From positions 62,001-126,000 of the forward strand of contig JAHDKI010000008.1 in NCBI GenBank assembly GCA_018436925.1: a DNA stretch of 64,000 bases. Reading direction: 5' to 3'. Position numbers and translations under genes: made by a program. The notes under the pieces were generated by a model. That model saw only the letters and a list, made by a program, of their open reading frames with translations. It was not told the DNA's origin and ran no database searches. Of this stretch, positions 8,171-17,513 are shown in pieces (position 1 is the first letter of the stretch; every line of letters starts with the position of its first letter). This stretch comes from Syntrophaceae bacterium (GTDB lineage: Bacteria > Desulfobacterota > Syntrophia > Syntrophales > Smithellaceae).

Positions 8171-9043
8171 TTATTCTTCTATAAAATCTTCGGATTTATG
8201 TGGGTGCAAGTCTTCGGTCTTTAGCCTTTCAATAATAATATCACAATTCTCGATCTCCACCCCGATCCAGTGGCGATTAAGTCTTTCGCATACGTCATAA
8301 GTGGTGCCGCTGCCGCCAAATGGATCCATCACAAGATCACATTCATTTGTAGATAACTGAATGACCCGTTCTAAAATCTTTGTAGATAACTGGTTGGCTA
8401 ACCGCTTGCTACTTTTAAACTTCCGATGTCTTACAGGGGTGATGTCATTCCAGACGTCAGTCAGATTTACGCCGTTCGGATTCATCGCGCCCCTATGTCC
8501 GCCATAGTCTTTGATCTCCTTGCCGCAATGACGGCATGTTTCAATAGGCGTCCGGATCTTTTTGAAGGTCTTTGGTGTGCCCTTTGTATAATAAAGCAGG
8601 CTGTAGTGGGAAGGATAAAGCCTGCCGGGTATAGGCAATGAAAGCTTCATATTTACAGCAATCCAATGCCGGAACGTCATACCTGCGTCGGTAAGATGAT
8701 TGCCTAAGATAATATTCCATTTAGGTAGGTTATATATGAAAATTGACCCGCCTGGTTTAACCACGCGAATACATTCATCCATCCAGATCCTGCACCAAGC
8801 GACATATTCCTCTTCTGACTTACTGTCGTTTACATTGGCACCGTAAACTTTTGAAAGGTTAAATGGTGGATCAGCAAATATTGTATCAATGGATTCACTC
8901 TGTATGTACGGGAGGATCTTTTGTATATCGCCTTTAAAAAGGACACCTTTTTGCGTAGATAAGGCGATTTTGTTCTCAATCCCCGGTTCAATAATATCTT
9001 CCGTTATACAGAATTTATGATATTTCAAAGCTTGCTGTGTCAT
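8171..9043 (-). CDS. Beta-class DNA methyltransferase (DPPF motif)
   Basis: A 290-residue methyltransferase of the PF01555 N4/N6 family. The catalytic motif FADPPFNLSKVYG comes first (about residues 57-69) and the AdoMet-binding motif MDPFGGSGTT comes near the C-terminus (about 243-252). This is beta-class order. In between lies a CRHCGKE element and the conserved DVWNDI block. DPPF occurs in both N6-adenine and N4-cytosine enzymes, so the modified base is open. It is the first gene of the methyltransferase operon. Two methyltransferases for a palindromic site are more than required. This one may be a second guard enzyme, may modify a related site, or may be a leftover from another system. 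Confidence 0.85.
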   Translation of the reverse strand: MTQQALKYHKFCITEDIIEPGIENKIALSTQKGVLFKGDIQKILPYIQSESIDTIFADPPFNLSKVYGANVNDSKSEEEYVAWCRIWMDECIRVVKPGGSIFIYNLPKWNIILGNHLTDAGMTFRHWIAVNMKLSLPIPGRLYPSHYSLLYYTKGTPKTFKKIRTPIETCRHCGKEIKDYGGHRGAMNPNGVNLTDVWNDITPVRHRKFKSSKRLANQLSTKILERVIQLSTNECDLVMDPFGGSGTTYDVCERLNRHWIGVEIENCDIIIERLKTEDLHPHKSEDFIEE

Positions 9044-9350
9044 AACCTCTTAAAGAAGCTTAAGAAATTTATTACAGAATGAATGGCTTTTGCCTTTTAC
9101 TGGGAACTATAAATTAGGCATGATCTGCTGTCAATATGATATATCTAATTACACTCTTGTCCAAATTAGTTGAAAAAAATAAGCGCATGTTGAGTCCTGA
9201 TTTGGGGGGCGAGTAGGGGCCGTACTTAAGAATATCAATCCAGCCACATATACAATCAAAATTAACAGAGCGACGTTGCTCGCTCATTAATTTCAACCAA
9301 GATGAGCCGCTCTAACTTGGCAATCTGCGCGTCACGAACAAACCGATTGA
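9044..9350. other. Gene-free AT-rich stretch at the right edge of the restriction island
   Basis: No convincing gene. A 60-codon minus-strand frame (9114-9296) has no ribosome site and no recognisable motif. A small inverted repeat GAGCGACGTTGCTC lies near 9268-9281. Base composition changes from AT-rich to GC-rich within this stretch, which fits an island boundary, but I see no attachment site, tRNA or inverted repeat that would define one. Confidence 0.5.
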
Positions 9351-10271
9351 TTAGGGTTCAACGACGATTTTGATGGCCGTTTGGCTCTTTCCCGCCAGAA
9401 CTTCAAAGCCTTTTTCGGCAATATCGGCAAGCCCGATAAAATCCGTGATGATGCTTTCCGGCCTGATCTTTCCCGTTGCCAGCCACTGCATGGCCAGATC
9501 GGGTTTGATGGAGTTGGTGCCGATCATGGTGGTTTCGCGGGAGACAAAACCCAGCATGTGAACCGAGGCTCGCTCTGTGAAGATGCCCTGAACGATGACC
9601 GTGCCCTGGTAACGCACCGAGGCAAGGCAGTCTTTAAGGGTTGATTCGATGCCGACAGCTTCAATAGCAACGTCCACCCCTCGTCCCTTGGTCAATTCTC
9701 TGATCTTTCCGGGGCTCTTGATTTCGGCGGGATTCCAGGTCATTGTCGCGCCCAGTTCTTCGGCCTTCTTTCTGCGGTTTTCCAGAACGTCCGTCATGTA
9801 AACCGTCTCAACGCCCATGGCTTTGAGCCCCATGAGCAGCATCAGTCCGACAGTGCCGGCCCCGGCGATGAAAACCGTATCTTCCGGCCGGACATGACCG
9901 CGATCAATGGCATATGCCGCGCCGGACAGCGGCTCCAGAACCGTTGCCCGTTTCCAGTCCATATCATCCGGAATTTTCAAAAGGCGGTCCTGCGGGCAGT
10001 TGACCGTTTCCGCATACGCGCCGGGAACCAGCGTGCAGACGCGATCGCCGAGCTTGAAATTTTCCACCTCCGGACCGAGGGCGACAATCGTGCCGCAGGC
10101 CTCATGGCCGAAGGGGCTTTCCGGGAAAGGTCCGTGCAGGTACTCATGCAAATCGGACCCGCAGATGCCGCAATATTTGATCTGAACTTTGACTTCGCCT
10201 TTGCGCGGCGCAATGTCCTCAACATCCTCAACTCTGATGTTGCGAATGCCGTAATAAATAGTTTTTTTCAT
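9351..10271 (-). CDS. Zinc-dependent medium-chain dehydrogenase, short form
   Basis: A 306-residue MDR-family dehydrogenase like sorbitol or threonine dehydrogenases. Catalytic zinc ligands are visible as CGICGSD (Cys37) and GHE (His56-Glu57). The nucleotide-binding fold has GAGTVG near residue 150. Family members are usually about 340-350 residues and carry a loop with four cysteines for a structural zinc right after the GDRV block. Here GDRV leads almost directly to GAYAETV, so the loop is absent. The substrate is probably a small alcohol or polyol but is not determined. AAGGGG precedes the ATG by six bases. It stands alone, reading away from the kinase region. Confidence 0.82.
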   Translation of the reverse strand: MKKTIYYGIRNIRVEDVEDIAPRKGEVKVQIKYCGICGSDLHEYLHGPFPESPFGHEACGTIVALGPEVENFKLGDRVCTLVPGAYAETVNCPQDRLLKIPDDMDWKRATVLEPLSGAAYAIDRGHVRPEDTVFIAGAGTVGLMLLMGLKAMGVETVYMTDVLENRRKKAEELGATMTWNPAEIKSPGKIRELTKGRGVDVAIEAVGIESTLKDCLASVRYQGTVIVQGIFTERASVHMLGFVSRETTMIGTNSIKPDLAMQWLATGKIRPESIITDFIGLADIAEKGFEVLAGKSQTAIKIVVEP

Positions 10272-10411
10272 AAAAGCCCCTTTTGGCGAAAAGCCCGTCT
10301 CCCTTCAGGAGAGGCATAATGCGTAGCATGCCGGGCGGGGGGCGTCAAGTCGGCACGCGGCCTTTTCCTGAGGCGGCAGATAGAGCTTTTTGCCGTCGAA
10401 GGTCTGATAAG

Positions 10412-10458
10412 GGAATCCGGGGGGACATAACCTGTAATTCGTGCAAATGCGGACCGTT
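10412..10458. repeat. Degenerate direct repeat, copy A
   Basis: A 47-base sequence that begins GGAATCCGGGGGG and ends GCAAATGCGGACCGTT. It recurs in the same orientation at 15155-15200 with about six mismatches and one single-base gap. The two copies bracket the kinase/FIST pair. It lies 23 bases beyond the kinase stop codon. No hairpin is obvious in this copy. Confidence 0.65.
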
Positions 10459-10481
10459 AAATTCTTTTTCAGGGGCAGCGT

Positions 10482-13400
10482 TTAGTCGTCCATCGTTTCT
10501 CGGACTTTCGCCGCCAGATCCCGCAGTGAAAATGGCTTGGAAATAAAATGAACGCCCGCTTCCAGAATGCCCTGGCGGGCAATAACATCGGCTGTATAGC
10601 CGGACATAAACAGGCATTTCATTTGCGGTCTGATAGACAGGATGCGCTCAGACAATTCCCTGCCGTTCATGTCGGGCATAACGATATCGGTCAACAGCAG
10701 ATCGATGCCGCCCGGGTAATGGTTTGCCAGATCGAGCGCATCATCCTTATTGCCGGCCGCGAGCACCACGTAGCCCAGCGCTTCGAGCATCGCTTTGCTC
10801 AATTTTAAAACCGTCTTTTCATCTTCCACGATCAAAACGGTCTCGTTTCCTCCCGGCAGTTGCGGTTCCTCCGCTTCAGCGTCTGTGTCCTGGTCGTCGT
10901 CGGTGCGGGGCAGGTAGATCCGGAAGATCGTTCCCTTTTGGGGTTCGCTTAAGACATCGATAAACCCGTTGTTCTGTCTGACGATGCCGTAGACGGTCGC
11001 CAGTCCCAGGCCAGTGCCTTGTCCTTCCTTTTTGGTTGTGAAAAACGGTTCAAAAATATTGGCCAGGGTTTCGCGGTCCATCCCGCAGCCGCTGTCGCCC
11101 AGCGCCAGCACAACATAATCTCCCGGGACGCATTCCGGGTGTTCCGCGCAGTAAGAGGCGTCGCAGGTGATATTCGAGGTTTCAATCGTGATGCGTCCCG
11201 ATGTTTCGATGGCGTCGCGGGCGTTGACGGCAAGGTTGGCCAGAAGCTGGTCCACCTGAGACGGGTCGATTTTCACTTTCCACAGGTTATGACCGGGGCG
11301 CCAGCTTAACTCAATATTTTCGCCGATCAGCCGCTGGAGCATTTTGAGCATGCCGGTTAACGTGTCGTTGAGGTCCAGCACCCGCGGGCTGATCGTCTGC
11401 TTGCGGGCAAACGCAAGCAGTTGCCGGGTCAGATCCGCGGATCGCAGTCCGGCACTAAGGACGTCTTGCAATGTTTTGTACAGAGACTCGGAGGATTTCA
11501 TGCGCTTCATGGCCATTTCCGTGTTGCCGATGATCACGCTGAGCATGTTGTTGAAATCATGCGCGACGCCTCCGGCCAGGCGGCCCACCGATTCCATCTT
11601 CTGGGCCTGGATCAGCTGCGTTTCCAATTGTTTGCGTTCCGTCAAATCGACCAGAGAGATGATGCTTTCTTTCGTTTCGGGAATCACGGCCACGCTGATG
11701 AATAGCGTTTTGAGCTCGCCCCGGCGGTTCATAAACCGGAATTCATAGGATGACGGGGCCGATCCGTCATCCAGCCTGCGCTGCTGGTGATAGTCTTTCA
11801 TTCTCTCCAGATCGTCGTGATGAACGAAGACGGTCCAACTGAGCTTTCCTTCGATTTCCTCTTTGGTGTATCCGCTTAGTTCGGCAAAATGGTCATTGGC
11901 CATCAGAATGGTCGTATCTTCCGCTACAATCATATTAGCCGTGGCTGTGTGTTCGAAGATCGTTCGGTATCGCTCTTCGCTCGTTCGCAGCGCATCTTGT
12001 GCTTTCTTCTGTTCGGTGATATCCCGTGAAACGCCATGCAGGCCGATCAAATTTCCCTGCTCGTTGCGCAGGCCGCTCATGGTCGTTTCCATCCAGCGGG
12101 TGGAGCCGTCTTTGTGGTAATACTCTAAAACAAGGGTTGCTTTCCGGTTGAGGTCGGTGGCGCCCTCTTGTTCGGCCGCCAGTTCGTGTGTGAAGGCGTC
12201 CATACCCCGGGCCAGCGACTCAGGCGTGAACTGCTCTTCGACGCTTTGCTGCATCCGTTCTTCCTGAGAAAAACCAAGCAAGTTTTTCACCGACGGAGTC
12301 ACATAGACCGTTTGCAGATTCATGTCGGCGATCCAGACCACGTCCGTCATTTTCTCAGTCAGAAGTTTGTATTTCTTTTCGCTTTCCCGAAGCGCTTCTT
12401 CAGCCTCTCGGCGCTGGGTGGCGTCCCGGGCGATAAACAACACGCCCGAGGGCTTGCCGTTTTCCGTAATAAGCGTGGAGCGGATATCGAAGATTCTTTT
12501 GTCTCCCACCGGAGCGAAGATCTCCCACTCGAAGGCCAGCGTTTCATCAAAGCCTTCCCGTCTTTTTTGCATGATCTCCCATTGCAGCGAATGCAAATGA
12601 GCCGGCGTGAAATCCAGAAGACTCGCTCCGATGACGTCGATGCCGCCTGAAAAATCGGCAACGGCCCGGTTGATGTAAGTGATCTTGAAATCGAGATCGA
12701 CAGTCAGAATCAGATCGTGCGCCAGCTCGGCGAGCTGCCGGTATTTCTGTTCGCTTCGCTCGAGGGCCGCTTGCGCTTTTTCCCGTCCGGTGACATCCCG
12801 CACGGTCATCACAAAACCGGCAATCACCGGATGGTGCAGAAGATTTCTGCCGACCCCTTCCATAATAATGATGGAACCGTTCTTGCGACGGATGCGAAAA
12901 TGATTGGGGACGGAGGCCTCTGTGGTGGCAAGCGCCCGCTGGAAATCTTCAATAGCCCGGGCATGATCTTCAGGGGCAATTAGAAACAGGCTGTTTTTCC
13001 CGATCAGTTCTTGCGGGCTATAACCGGTGATCCGCTCGGCGGAAGGACTGGCATATGCGATCCGGCCCCGCTCGTCGATAATGAAGAGCATATCGGAGGA
13101 ATTCATGGTCAATTCCCGGTAGTACTCTTCGCTTTTTCTCAGGGCGGTTTGCGCTTCCTGACGATCCGTAATATTGCGAATCACGACGATGGTCTGGTTT
13201 TCTTCAACAGGAATCCAGCGGGCTTCAAAAAAAGACTCCACCGATCTGCGTTTCAGGGAATACTCAATGCTAAGCGGCGCTCTGTTTTGCCGGACCTTTT
13301 CAATCGCCTTGCTGAAAATCCGGGCTGCCGACGCGACGGGGATGTCGTCGATCCGCCTGCCGATCATGTTCGAACGGGAAATGAAAAGATCGGGGGTTTG

Positions 13401-13682
13401 GCTGCCCGCCTTGCAATCCAGAATTCGTCCGGACGCGTCGACCCGGAAGAAAAGGTCGGGAACCGCCTCGAAGATCGCCCGCATTTCCGAGTTGGTTTGC
13501 AGCAATTCCTGGGAGCTTAAATCCAGAGAACGCTCCAGCATGTTGCGGTCCGTGTCCGCTTCATGGTAGGCGTCGTTGACCAGGTCGATAAAACCGCTCC
13601 ACGCATCCGGAATCACGAAAGCGTCGCCGAAAGCCTTTTTAAGCTGGCGTTTGAGCAGACTGTGCAGGGTTTGAGAAGGCAT
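10482..13682 (-). CDS. Multi-PAS hybrid sensor histidine kinase with receiver domain
   Basis: About 1066 residues with five successive PAS domains, each ending in a DIT/DVT/DLT-type PAC border (near residues 170, 295, 420, 555 and 680). Then come a HisKA domain with the phospho-acceptor in [10 protein letters not shown], a HATPase domain (DSGCGMD and [11 protein letters not shown]), and a C-terminal receiver (VEDE acid pocket, [10 protein letters not shown] phospho-site, KPF lysine). It is soluble, with no transmembrane segment, so it senses cytosolic signals. The ATG at 13682 has GAAGGG ten bases upstream and lies seven bases after the FIST gene stop. An in-frame ATG at 13703 would overlap that gene. 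The receiver has no output domain, so a separate phosphotransfer partner is expected. Confidence 0.9.
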   Translation of the reverse strand: MPSQTLHSLLKRQLKKAFGDAFVIPDAWSGFIDLVNDAYHEADTDRNMLERSLDLSSQELLQTNSEMRAIFEAVPDLFFRVDASGRILDCKAGSQTPDLFISRSNMIGRRIDDIPVASAARIFSKAIEKVRQNRAPLSIEYSLKRRSVESFFEARWIPVEENQTIVVIRNITDRQEAQTALRKSEEYYRELTMNSSDMLFIIDERGRIAYASPSAERITGYSPQELIGKNSLFLIAPEDHARAIEDFQRALATTEASVPNHFRIRRKNGSIIIMEGVGRNLLHHPVIAGFVMTVRDVTGREKAQAALERSEQKYRQLAELAHDLILTVDLDFKITYINRAVADFSGGIDVIGASLLDFTPAHLHSLQWEIMQKRREGFDETLAFEWEIFAPVGDKRIFDIRSTLITENGKPSGVLFIARDATQRREAEEALRESEKKYKLLTEKMTDVVWIADMNLQTVYVTPSVKNLLGFSQEERMQQSVEEQFTPESLARGMDAFTHELAAEQEGATDLNRKATLVLEYYHKDGSTRWMETTMSGLRNEQGNLIGLHGVSRDITEQKKAQDALRTSEERYRTIFEHTATANMIVAEDTTILMANDHFAELSGYTKEEIEGKLSWTVFVHHDDLERMKDYHQQRRLDDGSAPSSYEFRFMNRRGELKTLFISVAVIPETKESIISLVDLTERKQLETQLIQAQKMESVGRLAGGVAHDFNNMLSVIIGNTEMAMKRMKSSESLYKTLQDVLSAGLRSADLTRQLLAFARKQTISPRVLDLNDTLTGMLKMLQRLIGENIELSWRPGHNLWKVKIDPSQVDQLLANLAVNARDAIETSGRITIETSNITCDASYCAEHPECVPGDYVVLALGDSGCGMDRETLANIFEPFFTTKKEGQGTGLGLATVYGIVRQNNGFIDVLSEPQKGTIFRIYLPRTDDDQDTDAEAEEPQLPGGNETVLIVEDEKTVLKLSKAMLEALGYVVLAAGNKDDALDLANHYPGGIDLLLTDIVMPDMNGRELSERILSIRPQMKCLFMSGYTADVIARQGILEAGVHFISKPFSLRDLAAKVRETMDD

Positions 13683-13689
13683 CCGGTTT

Positions 13690-14832
13690 CTACCCTTCGG
13701 CAAAGGTGGTGACCGTCATGGTCTGGTTGTGCAAAGCGCAAGGGCCTTCTGACATAAAAGGTGAAATCTCGCCATATGAATAAAACCCTGCAAGAATGGG
13801 TGAACCGCCCAGCACATCGCGAACCGCTTCCACTTCTTCTTCCGTTCGCTGTTTCAGCACCAGCTTGCGGCCCACGCAACTGATCAGAATGGCCAGTTCG
13901 GGGGTGGTGGATCCGCCCAACCTTTCCCGACCGCGCACAGCGGCTTCGCTTGCGCCGTCGATCAACCGTTCGAAATTGGCTTTCATGAAGCGGGCATAAG
14001 CCCCCTGCGGGAGATCGCCTGCGAAAGTCATGCTTCTTTCTTTTTCGTTTACGCCCAAAATGGTTCGAACGATGCCCGTTTCACCGCTTTTCGTGCGGAT
14101 GCTTAAGGGAAACAAAAGTCCCGTCGCCGGAAGCCCCTGTGCGTGTTCCCCCAGATATTTCTTGTAAATGTCGAGGGCGCACTGCCCGTCGAGCTCATAG
14201 AGAAGGTTCCCGGCGGACTTTGTGATGAGCCGCTCCGGTCCGAAGGGGTCCCAGCCTCCCATCGAACCATAACCGATTTTTAGGGCGTCTCCGTAGAATC
14301 CGACAATGGCGAGCGTGTTTCTGGAAGGCGGATCGTCCCAGAAAACATAGGTTTCTTCAAATTTTTCGCCGTTGCCGGCCAGGCCGCCGGTAATCGTGAC
14401 GCCTGCGGGAAGATTCGCACCCAATCCGGAAACCAACTCACTGCCGTTTATGCAAAGGCCGTCGGACAGGATGAAAACATGACGAAGTCCCTCGTGAGGC
14501 AGGGTTTGTGCAAGCCGCTTTCCCGCTTCCAAACTGCTCGAATTTTCTTCGATACTGATTTGGCCTCCACGGATCTGTGTCTTTTCAAAATAGACGGCGG
14601 TGACCACGAGGGAGTCATCAAAGACATTGGTTCCGGATATCTCCCCCGCGGTGGAACATCCGAGCAAATGTGCTTGCGGGTACATCTTTTTCACATCCGG
14701 GAAGAAGGATTGCTCTTTCATAATGTCCGTTGCGCCGAAAAGAATCACCAACTGAACCCTGTCTTGGATGTCCGGTCCGCTCTGCAGGGACCATCCCTTG
14801 GTTTTTGTCCATATTCTTTGTTCAACCTTCAT
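13690..14832 (-). CDS. FIST domain sensory protein
   Basis: A 380-residue protein with FIST_N followed by FIST_C, a pair found in signal transduction proteins and proposed to bind small ligands such as amino acids. Visible blocks are LILFGATD near the start, LLGCSTAGEI, HVFILSDGLCINGSELV, TGGLAGNG (FIST_N) and the C-terminal GRRLVLKQR-like and ILAGFYSYGEI blocks (FIST_C). The chosen ATG at 14832 has GGAGG seven bases upstream. It is directly followed by the five-PAS hybrid kinase, so the two almost certainly form one operon in which FIST supplies or modulates the input. No signal peptide is present. Confidence 0.88.
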   Translation of the reverse strand: MKVEQRIWTKTKGWSLQSGPDIQDRVQLVILFGATDIMKEQSFFPDVKKMYPQAHLLGCSTAGEISGTNVFDDSLVVTAVYFEKTQIRGGQISIEENSSSLEAGKRLAQTLPHEGLRHVFILSDGLCINGSELVSGLGANLPAGVTITGGLAGNGEKFEETYVFWDDPPSRNTLAIVGFYGDALKIGYGSMGGWDPFGPERLITKSAGNLLYELDGQCALDIYKKYLGEHAQGLPATGLLFPLSIRTKSGETGIVRTILGVNEKERSMTFAGDLPQGAYARFMKANFERLIDGASEAAVRGRERLGGSTTPELAILISCVGRKLVLKQRTEEEVEAVRDVLGGSPILAGFYSYGEISPFMSEGPCALHNQTMTVTTFAEG

Positions 14833-15513
14833 GTGCCTGCCTCCGGTTTGCTCAGAAACGAATTGTCTCAATTTAAGTGGTATCGGCAAAAACGGCGGTG
14901 TCTGAAGTCATATTCTCCCTGATATAGAATTTATGCGAATTCCGAACAATGAGTCATCCAATCCGGTGAGGCATGATTTGATGCGATGCCGCAGGCGGTT
15001 GGGCCATAGAAATCTTTTTGGAATTGCCTGGAATCGCGGACACGCGCCTGGAAAAAAGGTTATATCGTCGATGTCACAGGCTATTTGATCGGAAGAATCG
15101 CCTTTGGCCGGTATGTGTCCCCCTGTGAAAAAAAAACAAAAGCCGTCCCGTTCAGGAATCCGGGGGACAAAACTTTTACTTCGCGCAAATGCGGACCGTT
15201 CGGGATAGCATCCATTCAAAAAGGGCACCGGGCTATGGAAACGTTTGTAAAAGCCAAAGCGTTGGAATCCAATCCGGGATTTCGGACTCAAAAGAAGGCG
15301 GCCCTGGCCGGACTCGGCGCCGCGCGGATCGATTCCACGGCCTCAAGATCTTTCACCGCGTTGAGGGAATCGTCTCAGAGGAACCTGCATCGATCCTGCT
15401 GGACGTGTCCTGATTATGTTCATGTCTCGGGAAGGCTTGATGCGAAAAGAAAAGCGCGCGGCGGGTGATTTCTTCCTGAGCGTCGTATGGTAAAGCGTCG
15501 CCGCAGGCGTCTT
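14833..15513. other. Intergenic region with repeat copy B and no gene
   Basis: No frame here has a ribosome site with recognisable protein content. It holds the second copy of the direct repeat (15155-15200) and a GTGTCCCCC (15115-15123) facing the CGGGGGACA (15161-15169) inside that repeat, which makes an inverted pair. Three similar GTCCCC units occur near 5754-5784. The stretch downstream to 15513 is GC-rich with no visible terminator. Confidence 0.5.
15155..15200. repeat. Degenerate direct repeat, copy B
   Basis: Second copy of the sequence at 10412-10458, same orientation. It shares GGAATCCGGGGG at its start and GCAAATGCGGACCGTT at its end. It lies upstream of the FIST gene, so the two copies enclose about 4.7 kb carrying only the FIST/kinase operon. 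Confidence 0.65.
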
Positions 15514-17229
15514 TTATTGCGCTGCTACGAGCAGGCTTTTAACCTCCGGAGCATTTTTCTTCATGGCTTTCCACAGATTGATGCCCATGCGCTTGTGTTC
15601 GCGCAGAACCTGTTTGAGCATGTCCGGTTCGGTGTTGGGATTGATGGTAATGGCGCGCAGCACGACGATCTTTCTGGGCGCGTATTTTGTGGATTCGATC
15701 TGGGTTCGCGAGACGAACGACATGTCGTGGTCGCGGATGGTTTTGTGCAGGTCGATATTGAGCTGGTTGATCAGCCGGTTCACGGCGGTAATTTTCGCGG
15801 CGTTTTTCTTCGGCTCTTTCATCAGTTGATCCAAAAGCAAACACAACTCGTCGGGAATGAACCGATAGATGATGATGAAAAGCTCGGGCTGATTGAGCAG
15901 TTCGAAGACGGGATCCCGCTTCAGAAGGCCCACGAACGTGTCCTGAAGTTTGCGGGCGTGATCGAACAGAAGCTTGTAGCCGGTTTTCCCGAAGATTTTG
16001 ATCGACGCCCAGGGTTTCAGACAGGCAAACGGCCGGGAGCCTTCGATGGTGAAACGTCCCTGGTCCACGGAGCCTTTGCGGATGATGTAGTTCGAGGTGT
16101 GGTAGAGGTATTTGGAGTCTTCGACTTTTTTGAACACGCATACGCCCAGGCTGTTGGGGGCGTAAAGCAGTTTGTGGGCGTCGAGGGTGACCGTGTCGGC
16201 TCTTTCAATGCCGCGCATCATGTCCCGCGCGCCGTCCATGATCAGCGCGCCGCCGCCCCAGGCCGCATCCACATGAAAATGCGCACCGAGCTCGCAGGCG
16301 ATATCGGCCAAAGCGTTCAGGTCGTCGATGTTGCCTGTTTCGGTGGTTCCGGCAATGCCGATCACGGCGACGAATTTGGTCGGTTTTCCGGCGATTCGAT
16401 CCTGCTTACGGATTTTATCAACGATGTCGCGAAGTTTATTGATATCAATTTTATTGACGCAGGGCAGGACAGGAACGCGCACAACGCCTTCGTTGCCGAT
16501 GCCCAGAATAGACCCCGCCTTGCAGATGGAGTAGTGCCCGCGCGTGGAAACAAGAAATAAGGCCTGCCGGCAGCCATAATGGTCGAGCGCCCGGGCGAGC
16601 CCCTCGTTCCGGATGCCCCGAAATCCGCGGTGATCGGGGCCGAAAGCCTTGGCCATGGCCAGCGTCAGGGCGGTTATGTTCGAGATGGTGCCGTCGGAGG
16701 TAATGTTGCCCAGAGCGATTTTCGGGTTTTGAATATGCCTGGCGTAAAAATCCGGCGGGTTTTTGTAAATGAGTTGATGCATCCAGCACAGAAATTCCCG
16801 CTCGACAAAGGATGATGCCTTGGCGCTTTCGATTTTCACCTGATTCTGGTTGAGACTCACAGAGATCATTTCCAGAAGGATCATAAAGTAGGGCACGGCG
16901 CTGGTCATATGCCCGATGTAGTAAGGATTGGCGACTTTGACTGAATGCTTGATGATGTTGCGCTTGATTTCGTCGAGCACATCCCGGATCAGGTGAGGCT
17001 CGCGGGGCATTTCGATGGTGTTGAAAATGCCGGCGAGGTCTTCCATGGAGATGGAGGAATGAATGCCGCCTTTTTCCTTGAAAAAATCATGAATCAGGTC
17101 GAGCAGATGAACGCCGAATTCCACAAACCGGTCGGACGAATCGGGCATGATGAAAAGCTTACGCATATAATCGGGAGTGCTTTCAATCGGTTTATTGACC
17201 AGCTTGCCGTCCAGCTTCAGTGAGTCCAT
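15514..17229 (-). CDS. PLP-dependent decarboxylase (glutamate/aspartate decarboxylase family, PanP-like)
   Basis: A 571-residue group II pyridoxal-phosphate decarboxylase. The PLP lysine lies in LDAHKLLYAPNS (Lys353). The cofactor-binding HVDAAWGGG block lies about 30 residues before it, and SDGTISNITAL forms the phosphate-binding region. Length and the N-terminal extension recall PanP-type enzymes, which decarboxylate aspartate or glutamate and can supply beta-alanine for CoA. Other amino acids such as tyrosine are possible. It is monocistronic, reading away from tctC. An AGAGG lies about 11 bases before the ATG. A palindrome overlies its likely promoter. Confidence 0.83.
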   Translation of the reverse strand: MDSLKLDGKLVNKPIESTPDYMRKLFIMPDSSDRFVEFGVHLLDLIHDFFKEKGGIHSSISMEDLAGIFNTIEMPREPHLIRDVLDEIKRNIIKHSVKVANPYYIGHMTSAVPYFMILLEMISVSLNQNQVKIESAKASSFVEREFLCWMHQLIYKNPPDFYARHIQNPKIALGNITSDGTISNITALTLAMAKAFGPDHRGFRGIRNEGLARALDHYGCRQALFLVSTRGHYSICKAGSILGIGNEGVVRVPVLPCVNKIDINKLRDIVDKIRKQDRIAGKPTKFVAVIGIAGTTETGNIDDLNALADIACELGAHFHVDAAWGGGALIMDGARDMMRGIERADTVTLDAHKLLYAPNSLGVCVFKKVEDSKYLYHTSNYIIRKGSVDQGRFTIEGSRPFACLKPWASIKIFGKTGYKLLFDHARKLQDTFVGLLKRDPVFELLNQPELFIIIYRFIPDELCLLLDQLMKEPKKNAAKITAVNRLINQLNIDLHKTIRDHDMSFVSRTQIESTKYAPRKIVVLRAITINPNTEPDMLKQVLREHKRMGINLWKAMKKNAPEVKSLLVAAQ

Positions 17230-17265
17230 TGCACAGGGCCTCTTTCTTCCATAAATTGTCAGCGC

Positions 17266-17293
17266 TTCATACCATAAGTACGGTATCGGTCAA
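17266..17293 (-). promoter_or_regulatory. Candidate promoter with operator palindrome for the PLP decarboxylase
   Basis: On the minus strand TTGACC (17293-17288) and TATGAA (17271-17266) are 16 bases apart. The spacer holds an interrupted palindrome with arms ATACC and GGTAT (17269-17286, 14 of 18 positions symmetric), a plausible repressor site. The -10 is weak. Confidence 0.4.
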
Positions 17294-17421
17294 AGAAAGA
17301 ATGTGCTTAACAGCACGGATGCAAAATCGCGACCTCATTCATGGATTCGCAAGATTTTGCAGGCTTCAAAACGTCCGTGGATAGATTGCCGCAAATAAAG
17401 AGAATTCAACGTTGTTTTGTC

Positions 17422-17449
17422 TTGACAGTCGCGGGGTGAAAAATATAAT
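17422..17449 (+). promoter_or_regulatory. Consensus sigma-70 promoter for tctCBA
   Basis: TTGACA (17422-17427) and TATAAT (17444-17449) are both perfect consensus hexamers, 16 bases apart. The start point would be near 17456, about 60 bases before tctC. Confidence 0.8.
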
Positions 17450-17513
17450 TGCGGGCCTGCCGGTTGCGCATTTTCTTGCCGGGAGACAGTCTGGCAAAGT
17501 GGTTGGGAGGTAG

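Noticed and set aside
9114..9296. 60-codon minus-strand frame after the methyltransferases
   Set aside because: AT-rich open frame without ribosome site or family features; possible remnant but nothing to support it.
15487..16560. 357-codon frame antisense to the PLP decarboxylase
   Set aside because: Antisense shadow of a GC-rich gene; composition is low-complexity and the decarboxylase on the other strand is certain.
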